Shown: piece after piece, positions 52,156 to 61,286 of the stretch
How positions within the stretch are numbered: position 1 is the stretch's first letter
Layout: every line of letters begins with the position of its first letter
DNA from: Butyricimonas virosa
Lineage (GTDB): Bacteria; Bacteroidota; Bacteroidia; Bacteroidales; Marinifilaceae
Direction of reading: 5' to 3'
Length of the DNA: 64,000 nucleotides
Assembly: GCF_025148635.1 (NCBI RefSeq)
Contig: NZ_CP102269.1
Location: 3,472,001-3,536,000, forward strand
The notes under the pieces: generated by a model
Seen by the model: the letters and a program-made list of their open reading frames with translations, nothing else
Databases searched by the model: none
Told to the model about the DNA's origin: nothing
Program-made: the position numbers and the translations under genes

Positions 52156-54724
52156 AATAGTTTGGATTCTGTTTTTCGGTTGTGTCACCTGGGGAATAAT
52201 CGGGTGTTCAACCGAAAAAGAGATTCGTATGGAATTGAATTCCGGTTGGCAATTTCGCCAAAGGGATTCGGGAACATGGTTACCTGCTACGGTACCCGGT
52301 ACGGTACACACGGATTTACGGGCCAACGGGAAGATTGAAGATCCTTTTTACCGGATGAATGAGTTGCAGTTGCAATGGATTGATAAGAAGGATTGGGAGT
52401 ACCGGACAGAGTTCACGGTTTCGGAGAAAATAGGGGAAAAGGTCAATCAGCGAATCACGTTCACGGGGTTGGATACTTACGCCGATGTTTATTTGAACGG
52501 GGAGAAGTTGGGGAGTACGGATAATATGTTCCGGACGTGGAGGTTTGATGTTGAGGGAAAATTGAAAGTAGGTCGGAACGAGTTACATATCGTGTTCGCT
52601 TCCCCGACTCTTAAGGGGCGGGAAGAGATGGAACGTTACGGTTTGAGGTTACCCGCGGATAATGATCAGAGTGTTCGAGGTGGCATGGGAGATGATCGGG
52701 TTAGCGTGTACACTCGTAAAGCTCCTTACCATTACGGTTGGGATTGGGGGCCTCGTTTGGTGACTTCCGGTATATGGCGTCCGGTGATTTTGGAGGCTTG
52801 GAATGACGTGAAGGTAGAGGATGTGTTTATTCGCCAGCCTTCCGTGACAAAGGAAATGGCTCAGTTGGTTGCGGAGGTGTGTGTGAATTCGGATAAGCAA
52901 CAAAATGTTACAATGGCGATTATGAACGAGGGGAAAGTGTTGTTGCGGGAGCAAAAAGAATTGAAAAAGGGAGAGAATAAAATATCTATACCTTATGTGA
53001 TCCAGAATCCCCGTTTGTGGTGGAGTAACGGGCTGGGGGAACAGAACCTGTACGATTTCACGATTCAGGTGACCAGTGGGGGAGGTATGGTGGCGGAAAA
53101 GAAGGTGACGACAGGGTTACGGTCGTTGAAGTTAGTTCGACAAAAGGATCAATGGGGAGAATCTTTCGGTTTCGAGTTAAATGGTGTACCCGTGTTTGCC
53201 AAGGGGGCTAATGCTATCCCGAACGACGTGTTCCTGCCTCGTGTGACCCGGGATTTGTACGAGAAAATGGTGTTGGATGCGGCGAATGCTAACATGAATA
53301 TGATCAGAATATGGGGTGGTGGAATATACGAGGATGATGCTTTTTTTGAATTCTGTGATAAGTACGGGATCATGGTATGGCAGGATTTCATGTTTGCCTG
53401 TGCGATGTATCCCGGGAATCAAGAGTTTTTAGATAACGTGCGTCTGGAGGCTATTGACAATGTTACTCGAATCCGGAATCATCCTAGTATCGCTTTGTGG
53501 TGTGGGAATAATGAAAACGCTTTGGCTTGGCGACACGGTGCGCCGGGGGGATGGGGATGGAAGAATGCTTTCTCGAAGGAGGAACAGGATACGGTTTTCA
53601 AGGCTTACTATACAGTTTTTCACGAGATACTTCCCGAGGTGGTGAATGATTACACGGATGGGGATGATTACTGGCCTTCTTCGCCGATGGCGGGACCGGA
53701 ACCGGATCAGCATGGATTGGACGGGACGACTTCGGGCGACCAGCATTACTGGGGTGTGTGGCATGGTTTCCGACCATTGGAAAGCTTTGATGAGGTGACT
53801 ACCCGTTTTTGTAGTGAATACGGGTTTCAGTCCTTCCCGGAAATGAGTACGATAGAAACATATGCACTGCCGGAGGATTATGATATAGAATCGGAGGTGA
53901 TGAAATCACACCAAAGGAGTTATATTGGTAACGGGCGTATTCTGGATTATATGAAAATGTATTACCGGGTTCCGGACGAGTTTGAACAATTTATTTACAT
54001 GACCCACGTGTTGCAGGGACTTTCTACAAAGATGGGTATTGAGGCACATCGTCGGAATATGCCATATTGTATGGGTTCCTTGATTTGGCAGATTAATGAT
54101 TGTTGGCCAGTTGCCAGTTGGTCGACGACGGATTATTACCATAAATGGAAAGCGGCGCATTACGTGATGCAGGATTGTTTTAAAGAGGTGATCGTTGCCT
54201 CTAAATGGGAGGGGGATACTTTGGCGATTTATGCCGTGAGTGACAGATTGGAGGAGATTCAAGGGGAACTGATTATTGAGGTACTGGATTTTCAAGGAAA
54301 TTCTGTTTCCTTGGTCGAGAAAGAGGTAAATGTAGCGGCAAATACTTCAACGGTTTTGTGGAAATTGAACCGGGAGTCGTTGCTTGGAGGAGGTTCGGAG
54401 AAGGAGATGATGCTTGTGGTATGTTTGAGACAAGGTGATCGGGTTCTAGACGAAAAGAATGCTTATTTTGTGTATCATAAGAATTTGAATTTGCCAGAAC
54501 CGCACTTCTCCATTCAGGCAGGGGAGGAGAATGGAGAGAAATTTATTCAGGTTTCTTCGGATAAACTGGCTTGCAATGTTATGTTCTATATTCCGGGAGA
54601 ATCGATTTTCTTTTCAGATAATTATATAGATATAATTCCGGGAAGGAGTTATAAAATAAAGGTTGACACGGATTTATCCCCCACGCAAATACAGGAGCGG
54701 ATAGGGGTGCGTTATGTTCGTTGA
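52148..54724 (+). CDS. Beta-mannosidase, GH2, lipoprotein
   Basis: An 858-residue lipoprotein with lipobox WGIIGCSTEK. Jelly-roll domain with LNSGWQFRQRD, ATVPGTVHTDLRANG and the WDWGPRLVTSGIW motif of beta-mannosidases; immunoglobulin-like domain; then a TIM barrel with MIRIWGGGIYEDD. The acid/base is in WCGNNENALAW (Glu456), the nucleophile in RFCSEYGFQSFP (Glu557). It cleaves beta-linked mannose, as in the Man-GlcNAc core left by alpha-mannosidases. Cotranscription with the GH20 gene supports host-glycan use. It converges on the outer membrane barrel gene. Confidence 0.93.
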   Translation: MNKIVWILFFGCVTWGIIGCSTEKEIRMELNSGWQFRQRDSGTWLPATVPGTVHTDLRANGKIEDPFYRMNELQLQWIDKKDWEYRTEFTVSEKIGEKVNQRITFTGLDTYADVYLNGEKLGSTDNMFRTWRFDVEGKLKVGRNELHIVFASPTLKGREEMERYGLRLPADNDQSVRGGMGDDRVSVYTRKAPYHYGWDWGPRLVTSGIWRPVILEAWNDVKVEDVFIRQPSVTKEMAQLVAEVCVNSDKQQNVTMAIMNEGKVLLREQKELKKGENKISIPYVIQNPRLWWSNGLGEQNLYDFTIQVTSGGGMVAEKKVTTGLRSLKLVRQKDQWGESFGFELNGVPVFAKGANAIPNDVFLPRVTRDLYEKMVLDAANANMNMIRIWGGGIYEDDAFFEFCDKYGIMVWQDFMFACAMYPGNQEFLDNVRLEAIDNVTRIRNHPSIALWCGNNENALAWRHGAPGGWGWKNAFSKEEQDTVFKAYYTVFHEILPEVVNDYTDGDDYWPSSPMAGPEPDQHGLDGTTSGDQHYWGVWHGFRPLESFDEVTTRFCSEYGFQSFPEMSTIETYALPEDYDIESEVMKSHQRSYIGNGRILDYMKMYYRVPDEFEQFIYMTHVLQGLSTKMGIEAHRRNMPYCMGSLIWQINDCWPVASWSTTDYYHKWKAAHYVMQDCFKEVIVASKWEGDTLAIYAVSDRLEEIQGELIIEVLDFQGNSVSLVEKEVNVAANTSTVLWKLNRESLLGGGSEKEMMLVVCLRQGDRVLDEKNAYFVYHKNLNLPEPHFSIQAGEENGEKFIQVSSDKLACNVMFYIPGESIFFSDNYIDIIPGRSYKIKVDTDLSPTQIQERIGVRYVR

Positions 54725-54735
54725 GAAATTAAATT

Positions 54736-57555
54736 TTAAAAGAATCCGGGGGGAGGCGTTCCTTCCGGACTTCTTCCTTCTTTCTTTTTACCTATGGAGT
54801 TAAAGCGATAGGAAACTGTTAACATGTAGTAATTCCGCTCATTCGTGCTGTAGCTGGTTTGTGTGTACAGGTCTTGAATGCTGTAATTTAACAAGTTTCT
54901 TTGACGTAGAATGTCCATTGCTTTGAACCTGACTTGAAGCTGTTTTCTTTTCAAGAATTTTTTTCCGATCTCCATGTTTAAGAGACTATTGGATTGGTTC
55001 ACGTTTCCACCTTTTTTACTTAGCGTGTAACTATATGAATAATCTCCGGCAAGGATGAATTCTTTCCAGAATATCCATTTGGCACTTGCGTTGACTGATT
55101 GAGAGAAAGAACTGGAGCCTTCTGTGGTTGTACTTGTCGAATTGGTGTAAGAGGTGCGAGAAGATACGTTATAGTCTAAATTTTCGGATATGTTACTATT
55201 GATATTAAGACCGAATGATGCATTATGAGAATTTGTCAAATTCTTTATACTATTATAGATTGAAGGAGTTCTAGAATAACTGTAAGATAAAGAAGGGCTT
55301 AATCTTAGTTTTAAAGATTTGATTTCAAAAGAATAACTGGAATTCATGGAAAGCCCCCATTGTCCGTTCAAATTTACGGGCCGTGTGAGTCGTGCTCCTT
55401 GCAATATTTGGTAACCGTTGATAACCGTGTCTTTTGAAATGAATTGTGTTGCCGTGGCAATATTGTTAAATGAGTTCCGGAAACTGAGATTTACGTTTAG
55501 GAAACTGAAATTTTCTTCGCTTACAATACTTCGGCTAAAAGTCATCGAGGCCGATTGTGAGAATGTTTTTTTCAAATTGGGATTTCCTGTTGAAATATTT
55601 AATTGGTCTCTCACATCAAGAATATCCTGTAATTGCTCGGCTCTGGGGGAATCTGTATTCCCGTTATAGTAAAAAGTCATGGTTGATCTTTTGGATATAT
55701 TATAGCTGAAATTTACTTGAGGGGAAAGGTTCAGGTAATTATTTCTCACGTTAGAGTCCGGTGCATTCAAGTATTCGTATTTATTTTCTTCTCTTGATAG
55801 ATTGATTGAGCCACCGGCACTGAAATAAAATTTTTCTTGATTGTATCCATAACGGATGCCTAGGCTATTACTTGTTCTTATGGTACTGGTTTTATTCGTT
55901 AAGGCGGTGTCAATACCAATGACTTCCGTGAAAAGTGCGTCTTTGTATGACATACTTTCTTTGTCAGAACTGTTCTTGTTGTAACTGAAAGAGTAGTTGA
56001 ATGATAATCGGGCTTTTTCTGTTAACGGTTCTGAATAAGAAATAGAAGCCGTGTATGAATTGGATATACCTTCGGAGGTGTTAATGAGATTTCGTAACGT
56101 ATCTCTCTTGTTTATAATACTACTATCTTGTTGTGTATTATTGTTTTCGTTTTTACTGATATTTATATTCCCGTTTAGAGTGAATGTCCGGCCCGTTTTC
56201 TGGAAGGCGTGCATCCAGGAGAAATTACCCCCAAAGGAGTGATTTTCACTGTGACTTTGATTTTTGCTGTTCGTGATATTTATCGTGTCGTTGTCTTGAA
56301 TATTGCTATTCATGTTCAATGATCGACTATCTGATTTGCTAAATGAAAAAGAAGGGGTGAAGTAGAACCTGTTTTTCTTGTTCATGGAGTAATTAAACCG
56401 GGTATTCACGTTATGACTTGAACTTTCAGAGCACGAATGTGATTCTGAATTATAAATGTTGCTCTGGAAACTTTCAGAAGGGAAATATTCCTGAATACTG
56501 GAATTGGCAGAATAAGACTCGCTGTTGCTACCATTGTAACTTCCTCCGATATCAGTACCTTTACTAAAAGTGTTGGCGAAGTCCACGGAGTAATTTTTCC
56601 CTCGATTATTCCCACCTTTCCCGTGGTATTGTGCATTAGGAAGTTCGGAACCTTGATTGGTGTTACGTAGGCTTCCTTGTATGGAAAATTTCTGCTTTTT
56701 GTTGAAGGCATTAGCTGAAACGCCTAGATTATAGTTATTATCTTTAAATGAATCTTCTAGGTCTTCTGAAATGCCGTATCCTAGGTTAGCTTTACCGAAT
56801 ACTTTCAACTGATTAGGATTTTTGGTCTCAATGTTTAATGAGCGGAATCTTTTTCCGTCATCATATCCTGAAAAATCAGCTTCTTCACTTTTTCCGTCAA
56901 ACATCTTTATCTTGTTGACAAGACTGGCCGGAAGTGTCTGGAGGGCAGCCATCGGGTTACTAAGGAAATATTCGGTTCCGTCAATATAGATTTTCTTGAC
57001 TTCTTCCCCGTTTGCCATTAATTTCCCGTCGACGATTTGAAAGCCGGGTAATTTTTTCAACAAGTCTTCCAATTCTGCATCTTCCGGGACTTTCAAGGCG
57101 TTTGCATTGAATTCTGTTGTATCACCTTTCTGAATGATTAAAGGTGGTTTTGCTGTAATAACGACTTCTTCCAATACTTCCGGAAGTAATTTAATTATTC
57201 CGACATTTGTATCTACTTTTACCAGATATTTTTGGGTTGTAGCTTGGTAACCAACAAAGGATGCGGTAATAACCAGCTCTCCTGGAAGGAGGTCTTTTAG
57301 GGTGAATTCTCCCATCGCATTAGTTACCGTAGTTGGTTTTTTATCTTCTCCAACGTAGATGTGTGCACCTGGTAGAGTTTCGTCATCAGTCTCTCCTGTT
57401 ACGATACCTTTTAGTGTGTATTTGATAATTTTTTCGGGTATTGTGGTTGTTGTATCTTTTCTAATTGTATCATTCTTTTGCGTTTGGGCAAACATGATCA
57501 CGGGTGTGGTTAGCGTGAATAAAAGAAAGATTATTTTGTAGATATGAAGTTGCAT
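54736..57555 (-). CDS. TonB-dependent-receptor-like outer membrane beta-barrel protein
   Basis: A 939-residue protein with signal peptide (IIFLLFTLTTPVIMFAQTQ). A carboxypeptidase-regulatory-like domain follows (about 48-130, TLKGIVTGETDDETLPGAHI to VVITAKPPL), then a plug-like region (AELEDLLKKLPGFQI, VKKIYIDGTEYF) and a long Ser/Asn-rich barrel ending in YYMLTVSYRFN. This pattern matches the OMP_b-brl_3 group of Bacteroidetes, related to SusC but without a SusD partner here. Ligand unknown. A TATTTTTG -7 element lies at 57582-57589. Convergent with the glycosidase operon, so a shared job is not implied. Confidence 0.85.
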   Translation of the reverse strand: MQLHIYKIIFLLFTLTTPVIMFAQTQKNDTIRKDTTTTIPEKIIKYTLKGIVTGETDDETLPGAHIYVGEDKKPTTVTNAMGEFTLKDLLPGELVITASFVGYQATTQKYLVKVDTNVGIIKLLPEVLEEVVITAKPPLIIQKGDTTEFNANALKVPEDAELEDLLKKLPGFQIVDGKLMANGEEVKKIYIDGTEYFLSNPMAALQTLPASLVNKIKMFDGKSEEADFSGYDDGKRFRSLNIETKNPNQLKVFGKANLGYGISEDLEDSFKDNNYNLGVSANAFNKKQKFSIQGSLRNTNQGSELPNAQYHGKGGNNRGKNYSVDFANTFSKGTDIGGSYNGSNSESYSANSSIQEYFPSESFQSNIYNSESHSCSESSSHNVNTRFNYSMNKKNRFYFTPSFSFSKSDSRSLNMNSNIQDNDTINITNSKNQSHSENHSFGGNFSWMHAFQKTGRTFTLNGNINISKNENNNTQQDSSIINKRDTLRNLINTSEGISNSYTASISYSEPLTEKARLSFNYSFSYNKNSSDKESMSYKDALFTEVIGIDTALTNKTSTIRTSNSLGIRYGYNQEKFYFSAGGSINLSREENKYEYLNAPDSNVRNNYLNLSPQVNFSYNISKRSTMTFYYNGNTDSPRAEQLQDILDVRDQLNISTGNPNLKKTFSQSASMTFSRSIVSEENFSFLNVNLSFRNSFNNIATATQFISKDTVINGYQILQGARLTRPVNLNGQWGLSMNSSYSFEIKSLKLRLSPSLSYSYSRTPSIYNSIKNLTNSHNASFGLNINSNISENLDYNVSSRTSYTNSTSTTTEGSSSFSQSVNASAKWIFWKEFILAGDYSYSYTLSKKGGNVNQSNSLLNMEIGKKFLKRKQLQVRFKAMDILRQRNLLNYSIQDLYTQTSYSTNERNYYMLTVSYRFNSIGKKKEGRSPEGTPPPGFF

Positions 57556-57581
57556 ATTATATGTTGTTGTTCTGATTTAAA

Positions 57582-57589
57582 CAAAAATA
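57582..57589 (-). promoter_or_regulatory. -7 element of the outer membrane barrel gene
   Basis: Minus-strand TATTTTTG fits TAnnTTTG, 26 bases before the start codon. No clear -33 partner. Confidence 0.45.
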
Positions 57590-57672
57590 GACATATAATA
57601 TGGATGTTCCATGATTAAAAAAAGGTTTATGATTTCTTTAAATACTATTTTAACAAAATATTTAGAAGTCTG

Positions 57673-58233
57673 TTAGAAAGTGATACAGGCGTGGATTCCA
57701 GGGGACTTTGGGAATACAGTAGGGGTGAGGGTGATCCGTGTACGACCGTAGGGTTTGGTGAAAATATAGGAACTTCCGATACCTATGGCAGCACCACCAA
57801 GAATGTCCCACCAATCGTGTTTATCGCAAAAAGTCCGTCCCCAAGCGACGTAAATGGATAAAAGGTAAGCGGGGACACCGAATTTCCAACCATATCGGCG
57901 TTGTAAAAAGGAAGCTCCTTGAAAAGTAACAGTTGCGTGTCCTGATGGGAATGCATGATGATCACTTCCATCCGGGCGTTTTTTACGAATCGTGTGTTTT
58001 AAGATGTAACTTGTTCCAACAGCCATGACTGCAGAAAAAGCAAGTTGCTTGGTTCCTTGATAATCTTTTTTCAATAGGGTGGTTGCCAAACAGAAGACTG
58101 GAGTTGCGTAATATATGACATCTCCGGAGGTCTCTACAGCGTTCTTTTGGGCCGAAACGTTCGTGATTAATAATAAAAATAGGGAAAGTGATAGAGCAAA
58201 TTGAAAAATAATTGTCGGTATCCTTCTTTTCAT
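57673..58233 (-). CDS. PAP2-family phosphatase
   Basis: A 186-residue membrane-associated phosphatase with signal-like N terminus (ALSLSLFLLLITNVSAQK). Three PAP2 motifs are complete: KKRPDG, FPSGHATV and GRTFCDKHDWWDILGG (Arg, His and Asp of motif 3). Such enzymes hydrolyse phosphatidic acid, lipid A phosphate or undecaprenyl diphosphate. Substrate unknown; a link to lipid-carrier recycling or lipid A is possible. TATATTTG at 58259-58266 on the minus strand is a good -7 element 25 bases upstream. Confidence 0.87.
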   Translation of the reverse strand: MKRRIPTIIFQFALSLSLFLLLITNVSAQKNAVETSGDVIYYATPVFCLATTLLKKDYQGTKQLAFSAVMAVGTSYILKHTIRKKRPDGSDHHAFPSGHATVTFQGASFLQRRYGWKFGVPAYLLSIYVAWGRTFCDKHDWWDILGGAAIGIGSSYIFTKPYGRTRITLTPTVFPKSPGIHACITF

Positions 58234-58258
58234 CTTATTGATAATTAAAATGTAGCCG

Positions 58259-58266
58259 CAAATATA
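58259..58266 (-). promoter_or_regulatory. -7 element of the PAP2 gene
   Basis: Minus-strand TATATTTG matches TAnnTTTG; -33 partner not evident. Confidence 0.4.
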
Positions 58267-58331
58267 TAAAAAATGTGCGGTTTTGAGTTGAAAAAAATTG
58301 ATTTATCGTTTTCAAATTACAAAAATAGTCG

Positions 58332-58339
58332 TACATTTG
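58332..58339 (+). promoter_or_regulatory. -7 element of the tRNA gene
   Basis: TACATTTG matches TAnnTTTG and ends 11 bases before the mature tRNA 5' end. Confidence 0.55.
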
Positions 58340-58350
58340 CACCCGTTATC

Positions 58351-58423
<73 letters not shown>

Positions 58424-58449
58424 CCGCTGAAAATCAAGAAGTTAGCTAT

Positions 58450-58487
58450 AAAAAGAGGCCTTTTCGAAGAGATTAGGCCTCTTTTTT
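58450..58487 (+). terminator. Intrinsic terminator after tRNA-Thr
   Basis: AAAAGAGGCC (58451-58460) pairs with GGCCTCTTTT (58476-58485), followed by TT. Loop of 15 bases. Confidence 0.85.
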
Positions 58488-58594
58488 CGTGTAAAAAAGC
58501 ATAGTTTTTTGTACCTTTATGATGGGCTCACGTGAAAAATAAGGTGGAGCAGTTTCGAAAGTGTTATCTTCGCGTGTTTACTAAATATGACACG

Positions 58595-58933
58595 ATGAAA
58601 GAACTTCTAGATTTAATTTTACCCGGGGATGTTCTCGCTTTTTTCGAGGTAGTGAAGGAGAGCACCACTAGTGATCAAATTGATATCTACCTTGACGAGA
58701 AAAATATCCCGCCGCGCGAGTATGGCGGTCAAGGCGTTTTATCCAAGGGTTTCACGGGCACGACCAGGATCCAGGATTTCCCGTTACGTGGCCGGTCCGT
58801 TTACCTTCACGTTCGTCGACGTGAATGGCAACTACCTTCGGGAGAAGTTGTTAGCAACAAGTTTTCCCTGTCTTCAGATGGCACGCGTTACTCTAAGGAG
58901 TTCGCGTCTTTTTTAAAAGGTATACTTGGATAA
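58595..58933 (+). CDS. ISAon1-type transposase N-terminal-region protein
   Basis: About 112 residues from ATG 58595 (KELLDLILPGDVLAFFEVV), with a longer frame possible from GTG 58532 inside the inverted repeat. Segments QDFPLRGRSVYLHVRRREW and GTRYSKEFASFLKGILG match the small first ORF of ISAon1-like elements, which carries the DNA-binding part of the transposase. It overlaps the second ORF by 8 bases, as in intact relatives. Confidence 0.8.
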   Translation: MKELLDLILPGDVLAFFEVVKESTTSDQIDIYLDEKNIPPREYGGQGVLSKGFTGTTRIQDFPLRGRSVYLHVRRREWQLPSGEVVSNKFSLSSDGTRYSKEFASFLKGILG

Positions 58934-59910
58934 TTACCCGATCAGCGGCAAGAGCCTGGAGAAGTTCTATCACGTTAACGGGGATTTGCTGGTACAGCAA
59001 TACAAGAAACATCTAAGCGATTACCCGTCCTGGGCCCCACGTTCCCACGCTGACAAGTGGTTGCTCTTCCCGGGGAACCTGGGCCCTCGCTTGAGTATCG
59101 ACGAGAGTTCGCTCTCCCGTGGCGAGTTGTACACGATCGTCACGAACAAGGACGGTCACGGTGGCAAGGGTACCCTGGTCGCCATCATCGAGGGGGTAAA
59201 GGCCGTGGAAGTATCCAGGATATAGAGGAAACTTCCCCGTCAAGCCCGTCACCGGGTGATGGAGATCACGCTTGACATGTCCAGCGGCATGCACGCCATA
59301 GCCCGGGAATGTTTCCCGAATGCCGAGCAGGTTATCGATCGCTTTCACGTGCAGAAGCTCGCTTGTGACGCCTTGCAAGAGTTAAGGATCGAGCACCGCT
59401 GGGAGGCGATCAACGAGGAAACCAACGAGATGGAAAACGCCCGTCTGGAAGGGAAAAAGTACAGGGCGAGAAGATTCCGTAACGGGGGAAACCAGGAAGG
59501 AGATTTTGTCCCGTTCCAGGTTGCTGCTTTTTAAAGACCCGGCTGCATGGAGCGTGAACCAGAGAAAGAGGGCTTCCGTGCTTTTCGAGCTATATCCCGA
59601 TATGCAAAAGGCCCTCGCCCTGGTGCAAAGGTTGAGAAGGATCTATTCCTCGTGCAAGTCCGTGGCGGGTGCCAGGCTTAAACTCGCCTTGTGGTACAAT
59701 CAAGTCAACGAGGCTGGCTTTCATTCTTTCAATTCCGTTGCCGCTTCCGTGTTCGCGCACTCGACCAGGATATTGAACTTTTTCAACAACAGGAGTACCA
59801 ACGCTTCCGCCGAGTCTTTTAACGCCAAGCTCAAAGACTTCAGGGCTCAATTCTGGGGCGTGCTTGACATTAAATTTTTTCTCTTTAGAGTCGCTAAGAT
59901 TTTTGCATGA
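58926..59910 (+). pseudogene. ISAon1/ISL3-type DDE transposase, disrupted
   Basis: The frame from 58926 has LSIDESSLSRGELYTIVTNK (first Asp) and stops at TAG 59223-59225. It continues in the same frame with ITLDMSSGMHAIARECFPNA (second Asp) and QVIDRFHVQKLA. Around 59490-59505 the reading frame shifts by one base into ILSRSRLLLFKDPAAWSV and STNASAESFNAKLKDFR, which has the final Glu. So at least one nonsense and one frameshift mutation. All three catalytic acids are still encoded. Confidence 0.85.
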
Positions 59911-59969
59911 AAAGAATGAAATTCAAAACAAGAAGAACACGAACTCCACCTTATTTTTCACGTGAGCCC

Positions 59970-60406
59970 CAAATGCTAGTATTTTTGTTTAACACACCTT
60001 CTATAATCCCGTCACCACCAACTCTGACATCAAGAATATCAGTATCCGTTTTTAGCTCAACAATGATTCTGGAAACACTGGAAAGATTATGTTCTTGTTC
60101 AAAGATATATCTTTGTGGTCTTATCTCAAGATTGTGAAGATAACAGGCCAGAGCGCAATTGGAGGTTCCTGTTGCGGCCTCTTCGTTAATACTGTAAAGT
60201 GGGGCGAAATTCCGGCAAACAGCAGTGGATGCATTGTCTATATCAGATTCCGTGAGTGCGAAATAGTGAATACTAATACATTTCATTTCTTTGCTCAAAA
60301 TAGATATTTCTTTGAAATTAGGAACCATTACCCCGATTTTGCGAATATTGCTGTTAATGCAGCAAAAAGGGCCGGTAATAATGTGTAATATTTCGACATA
60401 AGTCAA
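59970..60406 (-). pseudogene. phzF-family isomerase remnant (C-terminal domain)
   Basis: About 145 residues of a PhzF-like protein: SINEEAATGTSNCALACYL matches the EDPATGSA-type motif, and SVSRIIVELKTD, VRVGGDGIIEGVL form the usual end. The N-terminal half, with the catalytic Glu, is missing; the frame opens only at a TTG at 60404-60406. The insertion sequence starts at 59969, so the final codons are IS-derived (stop at 59951). It is a broken gene, hit at its 3' end by the element and eroded at its 5' end. Confidence 0.7.
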
Positions 60407-60560
60407 TGATCATTTGTTGGTTACAAAATTACGGATTTTAGCGGATAACTTTATTATTATTGTTTTTTTGAGGCAAAATTAGGAGGGAATATTGTAGAAA
60501 TTTTGAAGATGGAGAGATATTTAAGGCAAATAAGGTGTGTTAAATATTCTTTATAGTGTT

Positions 60561-60589
60561 ACATGTTCAAATGTATGTTTATATATTTG
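60561..60589 (+). promoter_or_regulatory. Putative promoter and operator of the arsR-type gene
   Basis: TATATTTG at 60582-60589 matches the -7 consensus, 20 bases before the ATG. An imperfect dyad ACATGTTCAAATGT at 60561-60574 lies where the -33 element should be and could be the regulator's own site. Confidence 0.4.
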
Positions 60590-60609
60590 TGTATTCAAAG
60601 AATGAGAAT

Positions 60610-60906
60610 ATGGAAACAGAATGCTTTACATGGGAAGAATTGGAAAAGTTGGCTTACGTGTTGAAAGCGGTGGCACACCCGAATCGGTTAAAAATTATAT
60701 GTTTACTCTCGAAAAACGGTGAGATGAGCGTGTCGGATATATGTGACCGGATGGGATGTAGTCAGGCGTTGATTTCGCATCACCTGACAGATATGCAGGC
60801 GAAGGGAATCCTATTGATTCGGCGGGAGGGGCGTAATGCTTTTTATAGTATGGCGAGTGATCATGTCACGGAGGCCATGCGGTGCATGATGAAATGCACA
60901 AAGTAA
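60610..60906 (+). CDS. ArsR-family regulator, possible persulfide sensor
   Basis: A 98-residue winged-helix repressor from ATG 60610 (the frame is open further upstream without coding character). HPNRLKIICLLSKNGEMSV and CSQALISHHLTDMQAKGIL form the DNA-binding core, then IRREGRNAFYSM the wing. The metal-binding ELCVCDL motif of ArsR/SmtB is absent (here VSDICDRMGC). Cys31 follows RLKII, the position of one sensing Cys in SqrR/BigR-type sulfide sensors, and Cys92/Cys96 lie in the last helix. With a rhodanese/TusA/DsrE reductase downstream, a reactive-sulfur sensor is likely but inferred. Confidence 0.8.
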   Translation: METECFTWEELEKLAYVLKAVAHPNRLKIICLLSKNGEMSVSDICDRMGCSQALISHHLTDMQAKGILLIRREGRNAFYSMASDHVTEAMRCMMKCTK

Positions 60907-60964
60907 GTCGTGAACTTTACGGGAGAACGGACGTTATAAGTAGTATAAATTAAAACGTGATATT

Positions 60965-61267
60965 ATGGATAAATTCAATGAGTTGATTAATGGAGAAAAG
61001 CCGGTATTGGTGGACTTTTTTGCCACGTGGTGCGGGCCGTGTAAGATGATGCATCCGATTTTGGAGAATGTGAAAAAGAGGCTAGGTGACAAGGTAATCA
61101 TCTTGAAGATAGACGTGGATGTGCCGGCTAACCGACAACCGGTGTATTTGTATCATATCCAGTCCGTGCCCACGTTGATGTTGTTTAAACAGGGAAAGGT
61201 GTTGTGGAATAATAGCGGGGTGGTTCAAGCATCACAGTTACAGGAAATAATTGAAAAGTATATATAA
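60965..61267 (+). CDS. Thioredoxin
   Basis: A 100-residue cytoplasmic thioredoxin. Active site FFATWCGPCKMMHPIL (Cys23, Cys26), cis-Pro in QSVPTLMLF. It is close to the minimal thioredoxin length with no signal. It sits between the ArsR-type regulator (58-base gap) and the CoA-disulfide-reductase-like gene (19-base gap), so it probably serves sulfur or disulfide reduction in this operon rather than being the main thioredoxin. Confidence 0.9.
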   Translation: MDKFNELINGEKPVLVDFFATWCGPCKMMHPILENVKKRLGDKVIILKIDVDVPANRQPVYLYHIQSVPTLMLFKQGKVLWNNSGVVQASQLQEIIEKYI

Positions 61268-61286
61268 CCCTAAAATCTAAGCGTGT

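Larger units (their letters stand above)
58524..59969 (+). mobile_element. Decayed ISAon1-like insertion sequence (ISL3-type), 1446 bases
   Basis: Perfect 26-base terminal inverted repeats: left GGGCTCACGTGAAAAATAAG... from 58524 to 58549, right complement at 59944-59969. Inside are an intact N-terminal-region ORF and a transposase broken by a stop and a frameshift. The flanks (CTTTATGAT and CAAATGCT) show no target duplication. The right end lies in the phzF remnant. Element is probably immobile by itself but still has ends a relative could use. Confidence 0.88.

Noticed and set aside
58515..59977. Target-site duplication around the insertion sequence
   Set aside because: Flanking 8-9 bases (CTTTATGAT and CAAATGCT) do not match, so no duplication can be claimed.
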